In this document: positions 7,216 through 14,935 of the stretch, piece by piece | Layout: each line of letters opens with the position of its first letter | Numbering within the stretch: the stretch's first letter is position 1 | From: PHAA01 sp034927445 | GTDB taxonomy: Bacteria > Bacillota > Syntrophomonadia > Syntrophomonadales > Syntrophomonadaceae | Assembly (NCBI GenBank): GCA_034927445.1 | Contig: JAYFPZ010000022.1 | Coordinates: forward strand, 1 to 64,000 | DNA: 64,000 nt | Direction of reading: 5' to 3' | Notes under the pieces: generated by a model | Databases searched by the model: none | What the model was told of the DNA's origin: nothing | What the model saw: the letters and a program-made list of their open reading frames with translations, nothing else | Made by a program: the position numbers and the translations under genes

Positions 7216-7983
7216 CTACCTCTTTTGCTCCACTGATGATTTTCTCCACAGGTAAAGCCCTATACCCACCAGAAGCAATACCAGCGAATATGCCTGAGAT
7301 ACGGGAAAGGGTCCTACGAAAACCCAGTTCTCACGGAAAAACTCAATTATAAAGCGGTAAACGGAATACCCGAGCAGGTAATAAATAAACACCTGGCCCG
7401 AGAATTGGCGGCGCGGGTAATACCACCATAAAAAAGCAAACAGCAGGAAATTGATAGCCGAACTATAAAGCTGGGTGGGATACCGGCTTAGATAATCAAC
7501 GTAGGGAAAAACCACCGTGCACAGGGCATCACTGGCTTTGCCGTAGCAACAGCCGTTAAGGAAGCAGCCTATCCGTACAAGGGCATAGGCCAGGGCCAGA
7601 TAGGGAGCAAAAATATCAGCTATTTTCCAGAAGGAATAACCTTTGAGGCGGATATAGATTATAGCCGCCAGAACACTGGCGGTAAAGCCTCCATACCAAA
7701 CCAGGCCGCTGAATCCTCCATTACTTAAGCCAAAAAACAGGGCAGGATGCGCGAGAAAATCCTCCCACTCAAACATGGCTACATAAGCCAGTCTTGATCC
7801 CAATAGACCAGTCACCACCAACAGTATAACCATATCCAAAACATGATCGGGATCATATCCCTCTTTTTTGAATATTCTGGTAATACCGAGGACGGCCAGC
7901 AACACCGCCAGAGCCAACATAAATCCCCAAGAATAGACTTTTATTCGACCCAGGTTTAGCAAAATCGGATGCACCCATATCAT
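7216..7983 (-). CDS. lgt: Prolipoprotein diacylglyceryl transferase
   Basis: Lgt is an integral membrane enzyme that moves a diacylglyceryl group from phosphatidylglycerol to the cysteine of prolipoproteins. The 255-residue protein has about seven hydrophobic segments. It shows HPILLNLGRIKVYSWG at the start and the RIGCFLNGCCYGK signature near residues 137-149. One client in this window is the lipoprotein-type substrate-binding protein at 39419. Upstream is the DnaA-box region and tsaD. Confidence 0.96.
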   Translation of the reverse strand: MIWVHPILLNLGRIKVYSWGFMLALAVLLAVLGITRIFKKEGYDPDHVLDMVILLVVTGLLGSRLAYVAMFEWEDFLAHPALFFGLSNGGFSGLVWYGGFTASVLAAIIYIRLKGYSFWKIADIFAPYLALAYALVRIGCFLNGCCYGKASDALCTVVFPYVDYLSRYPTQLYSSAINFLLFAFLWWYYPRRQFSGQVFIYYLLGYSVYRFIIEFFRENWVFVGPFPVSQAYSLVLLLVGIGLYLWRKSSVEQKR

Positions 7984-7997
7984 TCCTTCCTTAGCGC

Positions 7998-8123
7998 TTA
8001 TCCACAGGATTAGATATCTCTATATTCCGGCAATTCTTACTTTTCAACAGATTAAGCTTGGATTTTAGGTATTCAGAAATGCCGTTAAATTAATTATCAA
8101 CAGACTTATACACATTATCCACA
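7998..8123 (-). other. Cluster of four DnaA boxes between lgt and tsaD
   Basis: Four DnaA-type 9-mers stand in the same orientation as written on the plus strand: TTATCCACA (7998-8006), TTATCAACA (8094-8102), TTATACACA (8106-8114) and TTATCCACA (8115-8123). Two are perfect consensus. The last two are directly abutted and the second lies 3 bases before them. The stretch between is AT-rich. No dnaA or dnaN is in the window, so this is more likely a DnaA-titrating or regulating cluster than oriC. The 3' edge lies 8 bases from the tsaD stop. Strand given is nominal. Confidence 0.75.
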
Positions 8124-8130
8124 ATTAATA

Positions 8131-9141
8131 TCATAAGGAAAATTGGGTGGCATGTGCATTAGTGTTTAAGGGGGCAAAAAGCCCGTCATTATAGTCATGG
8201 TAGGCCTTTCCCGCAATCATGGCGGCATTGTCAGTGCACAGGGCCAGGGACGGATAATATAGGTTATAATCTCCCTGTTTGCACATTTTTGCCAAATTTT
8301 CCCTTAAAAACTTGTTGGCAGCCACCCCCCCGGCCATCATAATTGTTTTTACTTTATATTTTTCGGCCGCCCGCATTGTTTTTTCGACCAGCACATCCAC
8401 CAGGGCGGCTTGGAACTCAGCCGCGATATCCCCGGGATTGTTACCTTCAGTTTTCTCAATCTTTCTCCATAAATTCATGGCGGCGGTTTTCAGGCCGGAA
8501 AAACTGAACTCATAATCGTTCCGGTCCAAAAATACCCGGGGCAAATGATAAAGGCCTGCCTGCCCCTGCCGGGCCGCCCGCTCCACCGCCGGGCCGCCCG
8601 GATAACCCAATCCCAGGAACCGGGCTACCTTGTCAAAAGCCTCGCCGGCGGCATCATCCTTGGTGGAACCGATTAACTCGTAATCACCGATTCCTTTCAT
8701 ATACAGCAGGCTGGTATGCCCACCGGATACCACCAGGCAAACTGCCGGAAAATCTATGTCGTCGTGCTCCAGAAAATTGGCATAGATGTGCCCGTGCAGA
8801 TGATTGACGGTAATAAGGGGCAACCGCAGCCCATAAGCCAAGGCTTTGGCAAATGACAGGCCTACCAGCAGCGCCCCGATCAGTCCCGGCATATTGGTTA
8901 CAGCTACCGCGTCGATATCCCGGTGGCTTAATCCCGCTTCCTGAAAGGCGCTATTGACCACGGCGGCAATATTCTCAATATGCTTGCGGGAAGCCACCTC
9001 GGGCACCACCCCGCCAAATTGCTGATGAATGGCAATCTGCGAATTAACTATGTTGGATAAAACCTCACGCCCATTCTTTACAATCGCAGCCGCGGTTTCA
9101 TCACAGGAGGTTTCAATCCCTAAAATTATTACATCTTTCAC
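8131..9141 (-). CDS. tsaD: tRNA threonylcarbamoyladenosine transferase subunit TsaD
   Basis: TsaD moves the threonylcarbamoyl group onto A37 of ANN-decoding tRNAs, working with TsaB and TsaE, both encoded just upstream. The 336 residues include GIETSCDETAAAIV at the N-terminus, the metal-binding HLHGH (His114, His118), VVSGGHTSLL, and the GGVAANKFLR segment near the C-terminus. It is the last gene of tsaE-tsaB-rimI-tsaD and ends 8 bases before the DnaA-box cluster. Confidence 0.97.
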   Translation of the reverse strand: MKDVIILGIETSCDETAAAIVKNGREVLSNIVNSQIAIHQQFGGVVPEVASRKHIENIAAVVNSAFQEAGLSHRDIDAVAVTNMPGLIGALLVGLSFAKALAYGLRLPLITVNHLHGHIYANFLEHDDIDFPAVCLVVSGGHTSLLYMKGIGDYELIGSTKDDAAGEAFDKVARFLGLGYPGGPAVERAARQGQAGLYHLPRVFLDRNDYEFSFSGLKTAAMNLWRKIEKTEGNNPGDIAAEFQAALVDVLVEKTMRAAEKYKVKTIMMAGGVAANKFLRENLAKMCKQGDYNLYYPSLALCTDNAAMIAGKAYHDYNDGLFAPLNTNAHATQFSL

Positions 9142-9166
9142 CGCTTGTAACCTGCTTCCCTATTCA

Positions 9167-9643
9167 TTAACTCATTTTCTTTAATTCTACTGGCTTCAGA
9201 TATTTAGTCATAATAATCGCATCTTCCTGATTATCAGAGTAATAATGCTTGCGTAATGAGGTCGGTACATAACCCAGTTTTCTATACATGGTCTGGGCGG
9301 CAAGATTGGAAGGCCGAACCTCCAGCAGGATGCGGCTGGCTTGTTTAGCCAGAGCCAGTTTTTCCTCCTCCAGCATCAAGGCCCGTCCCATTCCCATACG
9401 GCGATAGTGCCTGGCGACTGCTACATTAGTAATGTGGGCATCCTCAAAAACGGCCCACATCCCTACATAAGCCGCTACATCCCCCTGGTAATCACAGACC
9501 AAATAATTGGCATACTGGTTCTGCAGCTCAGCCTCATAGGATTGACGCGACCAGGGCAGACTAAAAGAATCATTTTCAATCACCATTATTTCATTTAGAT
9601 CTTGCAATGTCATCTTCCTGATCAGAAAAGATCGGTTCAGCAT
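9167..9643 (-). CDS. rimI: Ribosomal-protein-alanine N-acetyltransferase RimI
   Basis: This is a GNAT acetyltransferase of 158 residues. The acetyl-CoA-binding segment VAVARHYRRMGMGRALM (about residues 75-91) and the later EVRPSNLAAQTMYRKLGY (about 108-125) are typical of RimI, which acetylates the N-terminal alanine of ribosomal protein S18 in E. coli. It starts one base after the tsaB stop and sits in the conserved tsaE-tsaB-rimI-tsaD order. The true substrate in this organism is not known. Confidence 0.92.
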   Translation of the reverse strand: MLNRSFLIRKMTLQDLNEIMVIENDSFSLPWSRQSYEAELQNQYANYLVCDYQGDVAAYVGMWAVFEDAHITNVAVARHYRRMGMGRALMLEEEKLALAKQASRILLEVRPSNLAAQTMYRKLGYVPTSLRKHYYSDNQEDAIIMTKYLKPVELKKMS

Positions 9644-10360
9644 TTACAGTTCTCCTTTGCCCAGTCTGCTTTCGGCTTCGGACAAACGCACATAACTGGG
9701 CCTCATATTAACGGCTTCATCGAAATCTGCCCGAATTACCCGGGCTGCAGCCAGGCTTCCCAGGGCTGAAGCCCTTATCAGCCTTAAATGAAGAGGCGCA
9801 ACTATAAGCTTATCCCCCAGACATTCTGCCAGCAAATCTTGATAAGGATAATACCCGTCACCCAGCAGGGTAATCCGGTCAGCTCCAATTTCCCCGGCTT
9901 TTGTCAGAGCCTGGGCCGCAAACTCCCGGGGCGAGCAAGCCATCTCTTTACCCAGGCGCCGGGGATACGTTCCCCGGTTTTCATAAAAAGCCGTATATAC
10001 TTCCTGCTTGCGGGCATTCAGCACCGGACAGACCAAGGTATCACTGCATACGATATTATGAGCCAGGGCATCCAGGGTCGATATCCCTATTACCGGCAGG
10101 TTGGCTGCCAGGCATAGACCCTTTACCGCGGCCAGACCAATTCTGAGTCCGGTAAAAGACCCGGGCCCGATCGTAACCGCTACCGCCGTCAAGTCGTTTA
10201 AAGTCGTGTCACAACCCCGCAGCAATTCATCTATCATGGGCATAAGGGTCTCCGAATGAGTTTTCTTGTAGTTTATAAACTCTTCCCGAATTAGTTTTTC
10301 ATCATCCAGCAGCGCCACCCCCGCCACCGGGGTGGAACTATCTATGGCCAGAATTAACAA
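9644..10360 (-). CDS. tsaB: tRNA threonylcarbamoyladenosine biosynthesis protein TsaB
   Basis: TsaB is a non-catalytic TsaD paralogue that dimerises with it. The 238 residues begin MLILAIDSSTPVAGVALLD and contain VTIGPGSFTGLRIGLAAVKGL (about residues 63-83, given here in part of the ASKHA fold), followed by ISTLDALAHN. It overlaps the end of tsaE by 23 bases and meets rimI without a gap, so the four genes are one operon. Confidence 0.95.
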   Translation of the reverse strand: MLILAIDSSTPVAGVALLDDEKLIREEFINYKKTHSETLMPMIDELLRGCDTTLNDLTAVAVTIGPGSFTGLRIGLAAVKGLCLAANLPVIGISTLDALAHNIVCSDTLVCPVLNARKQEVYTAFYENRGTYPRRLGKEMACSPREFAAQALTKAGEIGADRITLLGDGYYPYQDLLAECLGDKLIVAPLHLRLIRASALGSLAAARVIRADFDEAVNMRPSYVRLSEAESRLGKGEL

Positions 10361-10817
10361 TCTGCCTCAACCTTTCCAGTTTATCCTGATATCTGTCACC
10401 CCGGGCGGATATATGAACCGTCCGGGCTAAATCATAATCATCGTCAGTAAGCGCAATGTCAACCCAAAGGGCTTCTCCGGGGAGCACCTCTTGCCCGATC
10501 TGCGGCCATTCAACCAGTGATATGCCGCCGTTTTCCATGAACTCTTCCAGCCCCAGATCCGCAAGATCCGCACTTTCCAAGCGGTAAAAGTCAAAATGAT
10601 AAATCGTAGATGATCCGGGATAAATGTTCATGAGGGTAAAGGTCGGGCTGGTCACCCGGCCCTGGTAGCCCAGACCTCGGGCCGCGCCTCTCACCAGCAC
10701 CGTCTTGCCGGCCCCCAATTCACCGCGCAGGTATACCACATCATCCTTGGCGAGAACTTGAGCCAGGCAGCCGCCCAGTACCTCCATCTCGTCTTCGCTG
10801 TTAACCTTAATCTGCAT
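10338..10817 (-). CDS. tsaE: tRNA threonylcarbamoyladenosine biosynthesis protein TsaE
   Basis: TsaE is the ATPase of the TsaBDE complex. The 159 residues carry the P-loop GELGAGKT (32-39), the SPTFTLMNIY segment and HFDFYRLE (Walker B region), then LVEWPQ. Length and motifs are normal. It is the first of four overlapping or abutting genes ending in tsaD, 13 bases after the family-4 uracil-DNA glycosylase. Confidence 0.96.
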   Translation of the reverse strand: MQIKVNSEDEMEVLGGCLAQVLAKDDVVYLRGELGAGKTVLVRGAARGLGYQGRVTSPTFTLMNIYPGSSTIYHFDFYRLESADLADLGLEEFMENGGISLVEWPQIGQEVLPGEALWVDIALTDDDYDLARTVHISARGDRYQDKLERLRQIVNSGHR

Positions 10818-10830
10818 ATCCGTACCTCGT

Positions 10831-11529
10831 TTATATAGACCCGCTCAACTTTTTGTATTGATCGCGAATCAGCTTGAAGTCCTCCCAGGTAGGACGTTTG
10901 TATTGCTCATTACGCAGTAACGCGGCCGGATGATAAGTCGCCATTATCATAATGCCGTTGCGGTTGAACCATTTACCCCGGGTCTGGGTAATTTTGGCTT
11001 TAGGATCGACAACCGTCTGACAGGCCATCGCCCCCAGGCAAACAATTATCCGGGGATTGATTATCCTGATCTGGGCTTCCAGATAATTGCGGCACTCCCT
11101 GGCCTCATCCGGATTGGGAAGCCGATTGCCGGGAGGACGGCACTTAACCACATTGGTAATATATACCTCCCTGCGTTTAAATTCGGCTGCCTCCAAAATT
11201 TTGTTCAGCAGCTGCCCCGCCCTGCCCACAAAGGGGAGGCCCTGCTCATCCTCATCCTTACCCGGACCCTCGCCCACAAATAATATGTCCGTATTTATAT
11301 CGCCGTCGCCAAACACTACCTGCCGGCAGGTACTTCTTAAACGGCATTTCTGGCAGCTTACCGACATGTCCGCCAACTCATCATAGGTCTGTATCTGCGG
11401 ATAACCGTCTTCCGCTTTCAGGCCAGGCAAAAACGAAGTATAGATCTTCTTCGGGGGTCCAACCGGCTGTATTGGCTCCGGAGCAGCTGCCTCCATTTCT
11501 CCAAACAAACAGGGCTGTTCTTTAGACAT
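10831..11529 (-). CDS. Uracil-DNA glycosylase, family 4 (Fe-S type)
   Basis: The enzyme removes uracil from DNA and starts base excision repair. The 232-residue protein has the family-4 features: a [4Fe-4S] ligand set at Cys59, Cys62, Cys130 and Cys146, the active-site GEGPG motif (87-91), GLPFVGRAGQLLN, and a late ATYHPAALLR motif. The first 45 residues are a variable proline-rich tail (PIQPVGPPKK) beyond the core. It leads the operon running into tsaE. Confidence 0.92.
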   Translation of the reverse strand: MSKEQPCLFGEMEAAAPEPIQPVGPPKKIYTSFLPGLKAEDGYPQIQTYDELADMSVSCQKCRLRSTCRQVVFGDGDINTDILFVGEGPGKDEDEQGLPFVGRAGQLLNKILEAAEFKRREVYITNVVKCRPPGNRLPNPDEARECRNYLEAQIRIINPRIIVCLGAMACQTVVDPKAKITQTRGKWFNRNGIMIMATYHPAALLRNEQYKRPTWEDFKLIRDQYKKLSGSI

Positions 11530-11565
11530 TCTTTCCCCTCCCGCCTGTTCTTAATCAGTTTCTCT

Positions 11566-11595
11566 AATAAACAGCCGCCTTTAAAGGCGGCTGTT
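11566..11595 (-). terminator. Terminator after the GH18 gene
   Basis: A perfect inverted repeat, AACAGCCGCC (11570-11579) with GGCGGCTGTT (11586-11595), is followed on the minus strand by TTATTAG. It lies about 50 bases after the stop at 11648. Confidence 0.7.
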
Positions 11596-11647
11596 GTTTA
11601 TATTATATACCATTACTGGATTTAATTAAAATTATGGTATCAATTGC

Positions 11648-13009
11648 CTACTGGTGGTTTTCCAATACATCATACAGGTCGTCAAAGCCATTGCCGATTC
11701 TCCAGAAGGTGATCCCACCCAACTGGTTGTTGACCGCTACTTTCCATTTTTCCTCCAGGCTGCGCTCATTTTCCAGCCAAATCTCATGATAAACGCCATT
11801 CCCATCGGTATAGGTGTAGTAGGGGCTCATACTCTTAGTGTCAAAATGCTCAGTCACCCGGTAGGTATTTTTAAGCTGGTTCAGTTTGTTCAGGGTAACA
11901 GTGGTGCCATTCTGGCCTTCTCCCCAATTGTAGCCATAGGTGGCAACACCCAGGAGCACTTTGGCCGGTGGGATCTGGGCATTACCCAGCATATAGTCTA
12001 CGACATCGTTAACCCACCATAGGGGAGCTACCGGTCCCGAGTCACTGGTCGGGTAACAGTAGTCATAAGTCATAACTACAATCCTATCGGCGATCTCTCC
12101 AATTCCCCGATAGTCATAGCCGGTAGCCCAATTGTCGGAGCTCGTCCGGGCGAACACCGCCACTGATAGTTCTTTATCTGCGCCCAATCTGGTTTTCAAT
12201 TCCCGCAAAAAAGTGGTAAAGTAACCAGAATCATTCGCCGCTATAAATTCGAAGTCGATATTGACCCCATCGTAGTTGGAATTTTTAACTTCGGTACACA
12301 GCTGGTCGATTAAATTGGAACGTTTAGCGGGACTGGAAAGGAGGGTATGCAGCCCTGCCTTATCCATAAATACGACACTGGCGTGTTTTTTTATATTATT
12401 TTGACTCAGGAAATTCAGGACCTGTTGATAATTGTCCTTATATTCATAAAATAGATCACCATCCGCATCAGTCTCGAACCAGCGCAGGGCAACATCACTG
12501 AATAGGCTGGCATTAGCCTGCAATTCGGGGAAACCGCCGCTGTAATAATAGGCAAAAACGGCCGGTTCGCTCTGAGCTGACTTATTAAAGTATATGTTTA
12601 CCTGCCCTAGAGCGTTGTTCCAGGTCACTGTTCCTCCCAATTTTTCAGCCAGGAACCTCAAGGGCAGATAGGTGCGGTTCTGATATATGTACGGTGCAAC
12701 ATCCATAGTGTAAGTGGTCCCATCAATAACAACTTTGGGGCTGCCGATCTTGAATTCAAAATTTTTGCCCCGGCATGAAACTGTAACCTGGCTGGCGCCA
12801 TCCCAACCGACGCTCCCCTGCAACGCTTTATCTTCAATTACGAACCGCAAAGGGACCATGGTACGGCCATCAACAATCTGACAAGGCGGATTAAACGTTT
12901 TTAATTCTCCATCTATCCTAACCCCGGGACTCCATTCCGCCTGGGTGATTCCAGTCGTACCTACAAACATCAATAAACAAGTAATCAAAACTAATATTGC
13001 CTTCTTCAA
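11648..13009 (-). CDS. Secreted GH18 family hydrolase with copper-amine-oxidase-like N-domain
   Basis: The 453-residue protein has a signal peptide (residues 1-24, cleavage near TQA), a Cu_amine_oxidN1-type domain (about 28-140, with GRTMVPLRFV and NRTYLPLRFLAEKLGG repeats) and a glycoside hydrolase 18 catalytic barrel (about 150-453). The catalytic motif reads DGVNIDFE at 247-254, with Glu254 as the acid. Proteins of this design in spore formers resemble YaaH/YdhD/CotE-type peptidoglycan or chitin-like glycan hydrolases and often act on the spore cortex or wall. Substrate is inferred. It is divergent from the spore-surface gene at 13221. Confidence 0.9.
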   Translation of the reverse strand: MKKAILVLITCLLMFVGTTGITQAEWSPGVRIDGELKTFNPPCQIVDGRTMVPLRFVIEDKALQGSVGWDGASQVTVSCRGKNFEFKIGSPKVVIDGTTYTMDVAPYIYQNRTYLPLRFLAEKLGGTVTWNNALGQVNIYFNKSAQSEPAVFAYYYSGGFPELQANASLFSDVALRWFETDADGDLFYEYKDNYQQVLNFLSQNNIKKHASVVFMDKAGLHTLLSSPAKRSNLIDQLCTEVKNSNYDGVNIDFEFIAANDSGYFTTFLRELKTRLGADKELSVAVFARTSSDNWATGYDYRGIGEIADRIVVMTYDYCYPTSDSGPVAPLWWVNDVVDYMLGNAQIPPAKVLLGVATYGYNWGEGQNGTTVTLNKLNQLKNTYRVTEHFDTKSMSPYYTYTDGNGVYHEIWLENERSLEEKWKVAVNNQLGGITFWRIGNGFDDLYDVLENHQ

Positions 13010-13142
13010 CTTTCCAACTCCTTAATTTCAATATATTTGAATAATTCGCATAGAGTTGGAAAATTCCTTGCGGTAAATAATAGCAATCAATGAGCGCTTG
13101 CGCAAATTGCGCGCCACCATTCCATGCGTTTTTGAATAATGT

Positions 13143-13170
13143 ACGAACCCCTCCTTTCTCGCATATGGTA
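13143..13170 (+). promoter_or_regulatory. Sigma-K-like promoter of the propeller protein gene
   Basis: AC at 13143-13144, 17 bases, then CATATGGTA (13162-13170) fits the sigma-K consensus AC-N16/17-CATANNNTA known from Bacillus. It lies about 50 bases before the GTG start. A matching promoter stands before the paralogous gene at 28230-29369. Confidence 0.6.
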
Positions 13171-13183
13171 TATAGAGAAAATA

Positions 13184-13205
13184 ACATTGTTCCTCGCAAC
13201 AATGT
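13184..13205 (+). other. 5' UTR hairpin next to ribosome-binding site
   Basis: Perfect 8-bp arms ACATTGTT (13184-13191) and AACAATGT (13198-13205) with a 6-nt loop end one base before the ribosome-binding site GAAAGGAG (13206-13213). It may stabilise the late-sporulation message. Confidence 0.5.
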
Positions 13206-13220
13206 GAAAGGAGAATCGAT

Positions 13221-14522
13221 GTGGGTTCTACATTACAAATAGAACGCTCCTTGGCGGGTTCGGTTGCGGCAGGAGCAAACGTTATATTCAATACAACTGT
13301 TCTGTCATCGGGCGGAATCGTTTACGACGATACAACCGGAATCATCACCTTGAACGAAATAGGGCAGTATTATGTCAGTTGGTGGGTGTCAACCCAATCC
13401 TCAATATTCAACGGGGTAGTATTTGCTCTTTCGTCATCACAAGGGGATATCATAGGCGCTTCACCCAGCAAAACAGGTATGGTGGAGGGAATGAGCCTTA
13501 TTGAAGTAACATTGGCCCCCGTCACCCTTGCCCTGATCAATGCAAGCCCCAGTCCGTTTTATTACGCATCCTCTATCCCGCTTCAAGCATCTTTAACCGT
13601 CGTTCAGGTTTCGGATGTTACAGGATTTCCCCCACCGACATACGCAAACCGGGTTTATACGGTAAACCAGGTCGGCAATACCGTATCGGTTATCGACGGC
13701 AACAACAATACCGTAATTGCAACGGTTACAGTAGGCAATGCCCCGCAAGGAATTGCCGTCAACCCCAATATCAATCGGATTTATGTGAGGCACCAAAGCG
13801 GAATTTCGGTTATGGATGGCGATACCAACACCATCTTGCAAACAATACCAGTTACCGGGAATATTGCCGGTATTGCCATCAACAGCTTAACCAATCGGAT
13901 ATACGCGTTTGATTCATCGGGCAATATGCTGGTGATTGACGGGAATACAAATACCGTAGCGACAACCATCAGCGGGCTTGCCAGTCCCTATGGAGTGGCG
14001 GTAAACCCGCTTACAAACCGGATTTACGCAATAACCTCCGGGGATCTGGCGGTCATTGATGGCAACACCAACACTGTTTTAACAACTGTACCCATTGTAT
14101 TCACTGCATATAATGTAGGTGTAAACCCCAAAACCAATAAGGTTTATATTTCAGGGATTGTAAGCAGCGGAAATCAGGTAACCATTATCGACGGATATTC
14201 CAATACTGAAATTACTACGTTGACGTTGAACAATGGCGTCGCAGGATTCGGAATTAATCCGTTTACCAACCTAATTTATGCCGCGATCTACGTAGCCAAT
14301 GAAGTGACCATTCTGGATGGCAGCTCCGACACGGTTTTATCCACTATCGCTATGCCCTCAGGCAGCCGGCCTTATGGCGTGGCCGTGAACCCATTCAGCA
14401 ATGGGGTATACGTTACCGGATACAACTCCAATATCGTTTATGCCATCAGCGGCAACACCGGCACGGTCATTGCAACAATTCCGGTCGGATCCGCACCATT
14501 TAATATAGCCGCTATGTATTAG
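13221..14522 (+). CDS. Exosporium-like protein: TNF-like N-domain plus seven-bladed YVTN beta-propeller
   Basis: The 433-residue product starts at GTG with GAAAGGAG 7 bases upstream. Residues 3-132 form a beta-rich domain (ANVIFNTTV, GIITLNEIGQYYVSWWV, VFALSSSQGD, APVTLALINAS) almost the same in pattern as the N-terminal domain of the collagen-like protein at 28230-29369; both look like BclA-type TNF/C1q jelly-roll domains. Residues 137-433 hold seven repeats of about 41 residues with NRIYA, VIDGNTNTV and GVAVNP, a YVTN/NHL propeller. No signal peptide is present, fitting assembly on the spore from the mother cell. The sigma-K-like promoter supports this. The function is a surface role by inference. 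Confidence 0.8.
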   Translation: MGSTLQIERSLAGSVAAGANVIFNTTVLSSGGIVYDDTTGIITLNEIGQYYVSWWVSTQSSIFNGVVFALSSSQGDIIGASPSKTGMVEGMSLIEVTLAPVTLALINASPSPFYYASSIPLQASLTVVQVSDVTGFPPPTYANRVYTVNQVGNTVSVIDGNNNTVIATVTVGNAPQGIAVNPNINRIYVRHQSGISVMDGDTNTILQTIPVTGNIAGIAINSLTNRIYAFDSSGNMLVIDGNTNTVATTISGLASPYGVAVNPLTNRIYAITSGDLAVIDGNTNTVLTTVPIVFTAYNVGVNPKTNKVYISGIVSSGNQVTIIDGYSNTEITTLTLNNGVAGFGINPFTNLIYAAIYVANEVTILDGSSDTVLSTIAMPSGSRPYGVAVNPFSNGVYVTGYNSNIVYAISGNTGTVIATIPVGSAPFNIAAMY

Positions 14523-14565
14523 AAACAGATTTAAGAGCGCGGCAGTTAGCCTAAGAGTAAAAATA

Positions 14566-14602
14566 GGACACAAGGGGACTGTTCTCTTGTGTCCTTGTGT
14601 CT
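14566..14602. repeat. GGACACAA inverted repeat
   Basis: GGACACAA (from 14567) and TTGTGTCC (to about 14596) form an 8-bp stem after the propeller gene, followed by TTGTGTC again. It resembles the GGGGACA-type hairpins at 3628-3720 and 49981-50043 and may be a terminator-like dispersed repeat. Confidence 0.4.
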
Positions 14603-14665
14603 CGTACGCTCCTCACATTTCCTTTGATAAGTCGAAGCAAAAAAAAAACGTCCCTTGCTTCGGGT

Positions 14666-14699
14666 AACAAAAAAGCCGGCACTTTTCATGCCGGCTTAT
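14666..14699 (-). terminator. Terminator after the 71-residue gene
   Basis: On the minus strand AAGCCGGCA (14689-14697) pairs with TGCCGGCTT (14673-14681) and is followed by TTTTTTG. It lies 20 bases after the stop at 14720, and ends the amidohydrolase operon. Confidence 0.85.
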
Positions 14700-14719
14700 T
14701 CCAATAATACTGTCCGAGT

Positions 14720-14935
14720 CTAATTTATATATTTCTTGCGCGGGAACAACATATTGAGATCGGTGACGGGTATATGAACCATATTATCTTGGTTTACGAT
14801 TGCCAGGATCACAATTTCTTCCCCGGTGTATTCCTCATTATATGAACCCAGCACGCATATTGTCATAACGTTGCCATCCATATATACAGTAAACAAATCT
14901 CCTTTATCCAACGCTATCCCCCCATAGTTGGCCAT
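14720..14935 (-). CDS. Hypothetical 71-residue protein
   Basis: I do not recognise this protein. It has no signal peptide or membrane segment and reads as a compact beta-rich domain: GDLFTVYMDGNVMTICVLGSY, then GEEIVILAIVNQDNMVHIPV, ending in a basic RKK tail. The ATG at 14935 overlaps the amidohydrolase by 32 bases and has only a weak AAGG signal; a start at an internal ATG near 14880 is possible but no better supported. It is the second gene of a two-gene unit with a strong terminator after it, which argues that it is translated. Confidence 0.6.
   Translation of the reverse strand: MANYGGIALDKGDLFTVYMDGNVMTICVLGSYNEEYTGEEIVILAIVNQDNMVHIPVTDLNMLFPRKKYIN

Noticed and set aside
7998..8123. 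Chromosomal origin of replication
   Set aside because: DnaA boxes are few, no AT-rich unwinding region of typical size and no dnaA, dnaN or rpmH nearby.
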